Shown in pieces: positions 7,976-14,194 of a stretch of 14,194 bases of DNA; within the stretch, counting starts at the first letter, position 1, and the number at the start of each line of letters is the position of its first letter. The notes under the pieces were generated by a model. It did not search any database. It saw only the letters and a list, made by a program, of their open reading frames with translations, and was not told the DNA's origin. This DNA comes from JALGVA01 sp964617715 (GTDB taxonomy: Bacteria; Armatimonadota; Zipacnadia; Zipacnadales; UBA5352): contig CAZTZN010000121.1 in the NCBI GenBank assembly GCA_964617715.1, positions 1 through 14,194 of the forward strand, written 5' to 3'. The translations under genes and the position numbers were made by a program.

Positions 7976-10936
7976 GTGCACGTTCGACGGGTAGTCACCG
8001 CAGCCGCACTCGTGCTCATGGGCACGGCGACCTACGCTGCCGACGTGGCGCTGGTGCATGCCACCCTCTCGCTGGAGAAGCACCCGACCTCGGGAATCGA
8101 CACCTATTACGAGGCGGTCAAGCGCGGCCTCGACGCCAACGCGGTCGAGTACGACATCGTCACTGATGAGCAGATCGTTGAGGGCGCGCTGGCCGCGTAC
8201 AAGCTGGCCATCTTCCCGTTCACCATCGACACGACGCCCGAGCACACCGCGGCGATCCTCGAGTACATCGCGGGCGGCGGCAAAGTCATGTGGTTCTTCA
8301 GCGTGCCCGCTGAGCTTCGGGAGGCACTCGGCATCGCCGCGATGGACTACCGCCGCAATGAGTACCCGGGCCAGCTCGCCACCATGGTCTTCGCCGAGGA
8401 CGCCCCGCCGGGCTTCCCCGAGCGCGTGCGCCAGGCCTCGCTGAGCGCCCAGCACGTAACCGAACTGACCGATGATGCGCGCGTGCTGGCCGACTGGCTC
8501 GACAGCGAGGGCAACAGTTCGGGCACACCCGCGGTCATCCTGACCGATCACAGTCTCTACGTCGCGCACGTACTGTGGCCCGATGCCGACACCGCCGCGC
8601 AGCACCACCTGCTGCTCGCGACCATCGGGCACTTCGTTCCGGGCGCGTGGCAGCGGATCATCGACAACGCGCTGGCCGGCGCCATCGCCACCACCGGCCA
8701 CGACAGCCTCGACGCCCTCGATGCCGCATCCGCGGGCTATGCGACGGCTCGCGGTCTGGTTGCGCAGGCGCGCGCAGAGGCCGACCGGGCGCACGAGGCG
8801 CTCGATGACCAGCGCTTCAGCGAGGCGCTTGAAATCGCCCAGCAGTTCGCGCAGACCGTGCAGTTGGCGGTCGCGGCCACCTACCCGTCGCGGCCGTTCG
8901 AGATGCGCGGGGCGTGGATGGGCTTCCCGCGTGAGAGTACCGATTGGGACGCGATCATGGCCGACCTCGAGCGCGCGCACTTCACCGCGATCTTCCCCAA
9001 CATGTGCACTCCCGGCGCGGCAGCGTACCCGAGCGACTACCTGCCGCAGGTCACCGAGACCGATCAGATGGCCGAATGCATGAAGGCGGCGCACGCGCAC
9101 GGCATCGAAGTGCACGTCTGGCGCGGGAACTGGCAGGTCTACCGAGCGCCCGAAGGTCTCATCGATGAGTGGCTGGAAGCCGGGCGCTTCGTCGTGAGCA
9201 TCGAGCAGGCGATGGGCGAGGAGGAGCGCGACCAGCGCTACCGCTGGAGCCGGCGCTGGCTCGACCCCTCGGACGAGCGTAACCGGCAGCTTGAGATCAA
9301 CGCGATGGAGGAGCTGGCGCGCAGGTATCACCCCGACGGCATTCACTACGACTTCATGCGCTACCCGTCGAACCGGTACTGCTACTGTGAGCGCTGCCAT
9401 CGTCTCTTCGAGGAGTGGGCGGGCATCACCGTCGAGAACTGGCCGGCCGACTGCTGGGAGGGCGGAAAGCACCTGGCGCTCTACCGCGACTGGCGCCGCC
9501 ACCTGCAGACCTCGCTGGTCGCCGAGATGCGCGAACGCATTGCGGCCATCGACCCGGAGATCCGGATCTCCCTCGCGGCGCGCGCGAGCGTGACCGGTGC
9601 GCCCGAGAACGATGCGCAGGACTGGATGACCTGGGCGCATGAAGGCCTCCTCGACTTTCTCTGCCCCATGGACTACACGGGCGACCCGAGCGTCTTCCGC
9701 GACAAGCTGACGCCGCAGATCGAGGTAGTTGACGGGGCGGTGCCCGTCTATGCGGGCATCGGTGTCTCACCTACCCGTTCCGACAGCTCCGCGAACCTGT
9801 CCGAGCAGATCATGATTGCGCGCGAGCTGGGCGCAGACGGCTTCCTGGTGTTCTCGCTTACCGACTTCTCGAACGCGCTGATGCAGAGCATCGCGTTGGG
9901 CGCGACCGCGACGCCCGTCGAGCGCATGCCGCACCACCGGCAGTCAGCGGTCGCGAGCTTCGCGTATCCGCCGGGCATTGGCGATGCGCAGCGCACCTAC
10001 GCGGCCGGCGCTACGCTGAGCGTGCCCGTCACGGTGACCGCGACCGCCGACGACGTGGCGCAGGTGACCGTGCAGCCGCTGCTCATGTCTGCTCGCGGCG
10101 GGGAGCCGGAAGTGCTGGCCGCGTACCGCTCCGCCGACGCGCGCACCTGCGAGATCATCGCCCAAGTCGCCTCCCCGCCCGGGATCTTCAGCCTGATCGT
10201 GCGCGGCGAGGTCGTGTTCAACGATGGTCACGAGGAGCCCTTCTACCTGCGCAGCCGGCCGCTCACCATCCTCACGCCCGAGCAGCAGGCCGCACTCGAG
10301 GCCGCCACGACCCCGCCGCAATTCGCGACCGATGGCGTGCATGTCGGCATTGTCGCCGGAGGATACGGCAGCGAGGGGATGCTGCAGGCGCTCGCCGACG
10401 TCGAGGACATCGAGGCCGTGCCGCTCCACCAGGTGACCGCCGAGTTCCTCGCGCCCTGCGACGTGGTCATCCTGCCGCAACTGCGCGACGGCGCCGGTGC
10501 CCTGCCTGCGGGTGCCACCGACGCTCTGCGTGAGTTCGCGCGCAGCGGTGGAGGCGTGCTGATCACGCACGATGCGGTCGGCGTGCGCGGCTACGAGGCG
10601 CTCTTTCCCGAGGTCGCGACGGGCATCGATCGCCGCCGCGAGACCGGGGTGAGGGTCGTGGCCGAGCACCCGCTGACCCAGGGCGAAGGCCTCGGCGAGG
10701 ACTTCGCGCACAGTTATTACGATCACATCTACCTGCAGCCGGGCGCTGAGGGCACGCCGATCATCGCAGACGGCGCCGGCAGTGCGGTCGTGGTGGTGGG
10801 TGAAGTGGGGGAGGGGCGCTACGTCGCGTGGGGGATGGCGACCGGCCTGGGCGCCGACGACGCCGAGGTCGGGCCCGAGGGCTGCGAGCGTAACCTGCTG
10901 GTGAATGCAATCCGCTGGCTGGCGCGGCGGGGGTAG
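7976..10936 (+). CDS. Secreted GHL10 (DUF187)-family glycoside-hydrolase-like protein with flanking Rossmann-like domains
   Basis: A large exported protein of 986 residues from GTG 7976 (992 if ATG 7958 is used). A signal peptide (about 1-22, cleavage near ATYAA) is followed by a Rossmann/ThuA-like domain (about 23-210): DVALVHATLS, YKLAIFPFT, IAGGGKVMWFF. A helical linker follows at about 250-300. The central barrel (about 305-640) matches the GHL10/DUF187 family: FEMRGAWMG (308-316), a central DGIHYDFMRYP (454-464) with Asp454 and Asp459 as likely active-site acids, IRISLAARA, and FLCPMDYTGD (561-570). A cysteine cluster, C469-x-C471-x-x-C474-H475, sits just after the RYP loop. A beta-rich segment follows (about 660-775). 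The protein ends in a second class-I-amidotransferase-like Rossmann domain (about 786-985): VHVGIVAGGYG, CDVVILPQL, ARSGGGVLIT. GHL10 enzymes are poorly characterised; a glycan or peptidoglycan substrate is plausible but not shown. The stop is three bases before the C39 gene. Confidence 0.8.
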   Translation: MHVRRVVTAAALVLMGTATYAADVALVHATLSLEKHPTSGIDTYYEAVKRGLDANAVEYDIVTDEQIVEGALAAYKLAIFPFTIDTTPEHTAAILEYIAGGGKVMWFFSVPAELREALGIAAMDYRRNEYPGQLATMVFAEDAPPGFPERVRQASLSAQHVTELTDDARVLADWLDSEGNSSGTPAVILTDHSLYVAHVLWPDADTAAQHHLLLATIGHFVPGAWQRIIDNALAGAIATTGHDSLDALDAASAGYATARGLVAQARAEADRAHEALDDQRFSEALEIAQQFAQTVQLAVAATYPSRPFEMRGAWMGFPRESTDWDAIMADLERAHFTAIFPNMCTPGAAAYPSDYLPQVTETDQMAECMKAAHAHGIEVHVWRGNWQVYRAPEGLIDEWLEAGRFVVSIEQAMGEEERDQRYRWSRRWLDPSDERNRQLEINAMEELARRYHPDGIHYDFMRYPSNRYCYCERCHRLFEEWAGITVENWPADCWEGGKHLALYRDWRRHLQTSLVAEMRERIAAIDPEIRISLAARASVTGAPENDAQDWMTWAHEGLLDFLCPMDYTGDPSVFRDKLTPQIEVVDGAVPVYAGIGVSPTRSDSSANLSEQIMIARELGADGFLVFSLTDFSNALMQSIALGATATPVERMPHHRQSAVASFAYPPGIGDAQRTYAAGATLSVPVTVTATADDVAQVTVQPLLMSARGGEPEVLAAYRSADARTCEIIAQVASPPGIFSLIVRGEVVFNDGHEEPFYLRSRPLTILTPEQQAALEAATTPPQFATDGVHVGIVAGGYGSEGMLQALADVEDIEAVPLHQVTAEFLAPCDVVILPQLRDGAGALPAGATDALREFARSGGGVLITHDAVGVRGYEALFPEVATGIDRRRETGVRVVAEHPLTQGEGLGEDFAHSYYDHIYLQPGAEGTPIIADGAGSAVVVVGEVGEGRYVAWGMATGLGADDAEVGPEGCERNLLVNAIRWLARRG

Positions 10937-10939
10937 CCG

Positions 10940-11722
10940 ATGGCGATCGCCGCGGTGCTATTGGGCAGCGCGCTGATCGTTGTCGCCTGGATATCGGGGC
11001 GATGGCTCTCCACGCCAGGCCGCTTTGCCTGGACCGCAGGGGCATGCGTTGCCGCCATCGCCCTGTGGTTCTACGGGCATGAACTGACCGCGCTCTTCCT
11101 GCGCATCTTCCCGTGGGATGACCTGGTGTTTTTCGACCGCGTCCCGCTCTACGTCGCGATCATCCTGCTGCTGTCAATCTGCCGCGCGCGCATTGATCGC
11201 CCCACGATGCGCCTGCTCGTGCTCATCGTCGCCGCGCTCTTCGGCGCGTACTCGGTGACGGAGATAGCGGCACCGGTGTGGCTGCCGCTGTTCGCCGATG
11301 AGCTGAGCGCGGAGGCCGCCGGCCCGCCGGAGGTCCTGCAGTCCACCGGCTGGTCATGTGGCGCGGCGGCGCTGGCGTCGGCCGCGCGTGTTGAGGGCAT
11401 TCCCGCATCCGAGCGGCAGATGGCCGAGCTTGCGGTCACCGCGCCGCTGCGGGGCACCAGCCTGCGGGGAATGCTGCGAGCGCTGCACTGCGTGGGCCTT
11501 CCGGCCACGGCCTTCCGCGGCGTGACGTGGGAAGACCTGCTTGCGGCGCGCAAGCCGGCGATCGTCGGCTGGAAGCTGGGCGCAACCGTGGGGCACTCGG
11601 TGGTGGTCCTGAGCATCGACGGCGATCAGGTGATCGTTGCCGACCCGCTGATCGGCGAGATCGCGTATACGCGCGAGGAGTTCCTCGCCTCCTGGGATCA
11701 CGAGCTGATCGTCCTGCGCTGA
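10940..11722 (+). CDS. Membrane-anchored C39-type cysteine peptidase
   Basis: A 260-residue protein with four predicted membrane helices (about 1-20, 26-46, 67-82 and 89-108) and a C-terminal papain-like C39 peptidase domain (about 128-258). The domain carries the oxyanion Gln134 and nucleophile Cys140 in QSTGWSCGAA, His219 in VGHSVVVLS and Asp235 in VADPLIG. That is the order and spacing of a complete C39 catalytic set. The positive charges lie in the loops between helices 1 and 2 and between 3 and 4, so the peptidase domain is predicted to face outside the cytoplasm. C39 domains are best known at the N-terminus of ABC exporters that cut double-glycine leaders. Here there is no ATPase domain, no transporter and no recognisable double-glycine precursor nearby. 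It follows the GHL10 gene by three bases with only a weak GGCGGGGG upstream, suggesting coupled translation. Substrate unknown; a maturation or envelope-protein processing role is possible. Confidence 0.8.
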   Translation: MAIAAVLLGSALIVVAWISGRWLSTPGRFAWTAGACVAAIALWFYGHELTALFLRIFPWDDLVFFDRVPLYVAIILLLSICRARIDRPTMRLLVLIVAALFGAYSVTEIAAPVWLPLFADELSAEAAGPPEVLQSTGWSCGAAALASAARVEGIPASERQMAELAVTAPLRGTSLRGMLRALHCVGLPATAFRGVTWEDLLAARKPAIVGWKLGATVGHSVVVLSIDGDQVIVADPLIGEIAYTREEFLASWDHELIVLR

Positions 11723-11784
11723 ACGTACGGGGAACCATCGCGTCCGGCGCGCCGTCATACCCGCGAGTGCCGCCACAACGCCGC

Positions 11785-11790
11785 GGGAGG
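11785..11790 (+). promoter_or_regulatory. Shine-Dalgarno GGGAGG for the DUF2330 gene
   Basis: GGGAGG lies seven bases before ATG 11798, in the largest + strand intergenic gap (11723-11797). The rest of that gap shows no clear promoter. The GGCGCGCC palindrome at 11746-11753 has no loop or T-run and is not a terminator. Confidence 0.55.
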
Positions 11791-11797
11791 TCGCGCC

Positions 11798-12979
11798 ATG
11801 GACCTGTGCCGGCTGCTCCTCACTATCGCGCTCCTCGCTCTGTTCGCCACCATGTGCCCTGCGGATGGCGGCTTTATCCCGGTTGTCGAGGGCGTGGCCA
11901 ACACCGCCGACCAGCGTGCGATTATCATCGACCGCGGCGGCGCCGAGACCATCGTCCTGCAAACCGCCTACGAGGGCGACGCCTCCGACTTCGCCTGGGT
12001 CATCCCGCTGCCGGAACTGATCTCCGCGCAGGACGCCATCAGCACCGCCGACCCAACGGTCTTCGAGGCGCTCGATGAGATGACCGGGCCGCGTTACCTG
12101 GGCGGGCGCTACCAGGCTACCGGCCTGTGCGGCTGCTCGGGTTCGGAGCAGGGCACGGGCACCGACGCGGGCGTGACGGTGTGGGAGACGCTGCGGGTAG
12201 ACGGCTACGACGTTGCGGTGCTCTCGGCGGAGCAGTCCAGCGACCTGGGCGCATGGCTGTCCGCGAACGGCTACCGCCTGCCCTCAGGGAGCCCCGCCAC
12301 GCTGCAGTACTATGTCGATCGGCGGTGGTATTTCGTGGCCCTCAAGATCGCGCCCACACCGCGGGGCAACATCGGCGGCGGGCCGCCGGGCGATGGGGGA
12401 GCGGATCTGCGCCCGATCGTCATCAGCTTTGACACGCCCCGCCTCATCTTCCCGCTGCGCATCTCGCGCATAAGCACGCGCAATCGAGTCGAGATCCTGC
12501 TCTACGTTATCGGGAGGCACCGCGCTGAGTCCGACAACTACGCGACCGCCGAGGTGCACACGCCGCAGCACTGGACCGGCGGGGACTTCGCGGCAACCTA
12601 CGATGGCTGGCTCGAGAACACTCTCTCGGCCGCCGGCGGGCGAGCGCTCGCGGTCGAGTACGCGGGCTGGATACAGGAGTACTTCTTTTCCGGTTCGGGA
12701 TTCGCCGGCCTGGGCCTGGCAGGCGACACGTGGTACGTCACTCGGCTGCGCACGAGGCTGTCGCCTGAGCAGATGGACGCGGACATCGTGCTGACGGCGG
12801 CCGCGTCCGACGACGCCTTCGAGGTTGTGGTCGGCGACGGCTACGCCCGCCTGCGCGGGACAGGTTCGCTGGCGATGTTGGCGCTCGCGGGCCTGCAGGG
12901 GCTGGTGGTGCGCTCGCGTCGCGGGCACCGCATGGCAATCGGCAGTCTGCTGTGCGCGTTGTTGATTATCCTGGTGTGA
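11798..12979 (+). CDS. DUF2330 family exported, membrane-anchored protein
   Basis: A 393-residue protein of the uncharacterised DUF2330 family. A signal peptide covers about residues 1-22, ending CPADGG. The diagnostic family run follows: a DQRAIII strand, TIVLQTAYEGDASDFAWVIP (51-70) with LP after it, FEALDEMTGPRYL, the short cysteine motif CGC (111-113), GYDVAVLSAEQSSDLGAWLS, GYRLP, and RRWYFVALKIAP. Two hydrophobic segments close the protein: about 356-371, and 379-393 at the extreme C-terminus, separated by a basic loop RSRRGHR (372-378). The bulk of the protein is therefore probably extracytoplasmic and tethered to the membrane. No enzyme motif is evident, and no function can be given beyond the family. 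The start at ATG 11798 is supported by GGGAGG and by the signal peptide. The gene lies 75 bases after the C39 peptidase gene and ends ten bases before the stop of the opposing gene. Confidence 0.85.
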   Translation: MDLCRLLLTIALLALFATMCPADGGFIPVVEGVANTADQRAIIIDRGGAETIVLQTAYEGDASDFAWVIPLPELISAQDAISTADPTVFEALDEMTGPRYLGGRYQATGLCGCSGSEQGTGTDAGVTVWETLRVDGYDVAVLSAEQSSDLGAWLSANGYRLPSGSPATLQYYVDRRWYFVALKIAPTPRGNIGGGPPGDGGADLRPIVISFDTPRLIFPLRISRISTRNRVEILLYVIGRHRAESDNYATAEVHTPQHWTGGDFAATYDGWLENTLSAAGGRALAVEYAGWIQEYFFSGSGFAGLGLAGDTWYVTRLRTRLSPEQMDADIVLTAAASDDAFEVVVGDGYARLRGTGSLAMLALAGLQGLVVRSRRGHRMAIGSLLCALLIILV

Positions 12980-12989
12980 ACCGGAGCGG

Positions 12990-14194
12990 CTACCAGGCCG
13001 GCACGACGCGAGCGGCGGCCGGCACGGCCTCCTCTGCGCCCTCCCAGGCAAGCTCGGGTCTGGGCAGCCAGTCAACGTCGAACCATCCACCGAAGACGTT
13101 GGCCTCAGTGTCGCCGACCGTGAGCATCGTGCTGTCGAAGATCAGGAAGTCGGGCAGCATGTCGTGCTTGTGATTGATCGACAGATGACGGCCGTAGAGT
13201 TCGCCCGCGTAGATGAGCACGTAGTGCTGCGGCGCGAGGGGGTTCGGATAGCACAGGACGAGCCCGAGGTTGTCACCCTCGAAGGTTCGGTCCAGGATCG
13301 CGTAGTGGTGGTCACCAATCGTCACCGGCAGCCGCTCGGCGATGCGCGCCACGATCGCGTTGGTCTCCGGCGTGCCGAACAGCACCAGGTTGGCGCCCGC
13401 GATGTCCGTGTCGGTCAGCTCGACATCGGTGCGCACGATCGGCTCACCATCGGCGAAGCCATCCCACTCCTGGGCCCACGTGCCCACCTGTGCGGCGATC
13501 GACAGGTCCTGATCGTCGTTGCCCGCAGTACCCTGGACCACGATGAAGCGTGAGTTGAACACATCTTCCGCCGGGCCGCACAGGCCCCTGCGCTTGAGCG
13601 GCGGCCACGGGGGCTGCTCCTCGACGGGCGCGATCTCGATGTGCAGCGCGTTGGCGTCGTCCGGCGCGACCGCACGCTCTTCGCCGTTGACACTCACGCG
13701 GTAGTTCTCACCCTGCGCCTGGAGAGGGCAGGTCGAGAGGTCGATGGTCAACGCCGCCACGTTCTCGCAGTCGATGACCAGCCGCGAGCCATCGGGTTCG
13801 ACGCGGGCGGTCACCTCCGCGGGCGTGCCCCAGCGGGTGAAGCGATCGATGGTCAGCCAGAACGCGCGATGGTAATTCAGCGAGAAGCAGCGGAAGCTCA
13901 CCTCCCGCGGCGAACGCTCCAGCGCCAGTTCGCGGCACCAGCTCCATGCCCGCTCGTAGCACTCGGTCTCCCAGTAGATGTAGTGGCTTGCGCCGGCGTA
14001 TTCGTAGTACTCAACCGGCAGCCCCAGCGAGCCGAGCAGCGCGACCATCGAGCGCGACTCGGTCACAGAGATAAGGTGGTCCATCTCTCCGTGCTGAACG
14101 AACACGTGCTGACCGCGCGCGTTAACCGCCATCTCCTCGGCGTTGTCCCACTCGACCAGAAAGCGCTTGAAGGGCGTCATGCGCTCGCGATCCC
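12990..14194 (-). CDS. Partial alpha/beta-hydrolase (prolyl-oligopeptidase-like) protein, C-terminal part
   Basis: The gene runs off the right edge. The frame stays open upstream of the ATG at 14180, and the visible part begins inside a hydrolase domain, so that ATG is not the real start. Numbering from it, VFVQHGEMDHLISV (26-39) gives the likely catalytic Asp34, and YEYAGASHYIYW (58-69) gives His66. These are the last two members of a Ser-Asp-His triad whose Ser must lie beyond the window. After the hydrolase comes a roughly 300-residue extension. It has a short beta domain around SFRCFSLNYHRAFWLTID, then a region with KRRGLCGPAEDVFNSRFIVV, TDTDIAGANLVLFGTPETNA, GLVLCYPNPLAPQHYVLIYAG and an HDMLPDFLIFD segment. 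The C-terminal block resembles extensions seen on prolyl-oligopeptidase-family proteins of Planctomycetota-like bacteria. The reaction is probably hydrolysis of an ester or peptide bond; substrate unknown. Secretion cannot be judged because the N-terminus is missing. Confidence 0.75.
   Translation of the reverse strand, partial: DRERMTPFKRFLVEWDNAEEMAVNARGQHVFVQHGEMDHLISVTESRSMVALLGSLGLPVEYYEYAGASHYIYWETECYERAWSWCRELALERSPREVSFRCFSLNYHRAFWLTIDRFTRWGTPAEVTARVEPDGSRLVIDCENVAALTIDLSTCPLQAQGENYRVSVNGEERAVAPDDANALHIEIAPVEEQPPWPPLKRRGLCGPAEDVFNSRFIVVQGTAGNDDQDLSIAAQVGTWAQEWDGFADGEPIVRTDVELTDTDIAGANLVLFGTPETNAIVARIAERLPVTIGDHHYAILDRTFEGDNLGLVLCYPNPLAPQHYVLIYAGELYGRHLSINHKHDMLPDFLIFDSTMLTVGDTEANVFGGWFDVDWLPRPELAWEGAEEAVPAAARVVPAW

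Noticed and set aside
7949..9640. A 563-residue reading frame on the - strand opposite the GHL10 gene
   Set aside because: Its composition (many Arg, Val, His and Gly) and lack of motifs mark it as the shadow of the clear + strand domains.
11746..11753. GGCGCGCC palindrome as a terminator or operator
   Set aside because: It has no loop and no T-run, and short GC palindromes are expected by chance in such GC-rich DNA.
12990..14180. ATG 14180 as the true start of the - strand hydrolase
   Set aside because: The frame is open to the window edge and the protein would begin inside the hydrolase fold without its nucleophile; it is treated as a partial gene.

Overview
The window is GC-rich, densely coded bacterial DNA. 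Eight genes run co-directionally on the + strand (6-12979). A ninth, on the - strand (12990-14194), converges on them and is cut by the right edge. Intergenic gaps are 3-75 bases and two junctions overlap, so much of the + strand set could be co-transcribed. I see no rRNA, tRNA, CRISPR array, insertion sequence, phage gene or obvious terminator. The mix of secreted glycoside-hydrolase-like proteins of little-studied families (GH123/DUF4091-like and GHL10/DUF187-like), a BatA-type von Willebrand protein, a DUF2330 protein and a two-part esterase/peptidase suggests a free-living bacterium near Armatimonadota, Planctomycetota or related candidate phyla. That is an impression from family content, not a phylogenetic result.

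Layout. Position 6-926 holds a family 2 glycosyltransferase of the rhamnosyltransferase (WbbL-like) type. Position 964-2370 holds a membrane PAS-histidine kinase with an intact phospho-acceptor H-box but a badly eroded ATP-binding domain. Position 2419-4743 holds a secreted carbohydrate-binding plus GH123/DUF4091-like protein. Position 4762-6804 holds a BatA-like membrane protein with a von Willebrand A domain. Its stop codon overlaps the start of a divergent alanine-racemase-family gene (6801-7970). That gene in turn supplies the ribosome binding site for a large secreted GHL10-family protein (7976-10936). Position 10940-11722 holds a four-helix membrane protein with a C39-type cysteine peptidase domain. 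Position 11798-12979 holds a DUF2330 protein with a signal peptide and C-terminal membrane helices. On the opposite strand lies the C-terminal part of an alpha/beta-hydrolase (prolyl-oligopeptidase-like) protein with an extra C-terminal domain.

How they may fit together. Most products act at or beyond the cytoplasmic membrane: surface glycan assembly, peptidoglycan amino acid supply, secreted glycan-active enzymes, a membrane peptidase and membrane-anchored extracytoplasmic proteins. A cell-envelope or glycan-processing locus is a reasonable inference, but no single pathway is proven. The best candidates for new biology are the degenerate histidine kinase, the racemase with altered active-site positions, the GHL10 protein with extra flanking domains and a cysteine cluster, and the membrane C39 peptidase next to DUF2330 with no transporter in sight.
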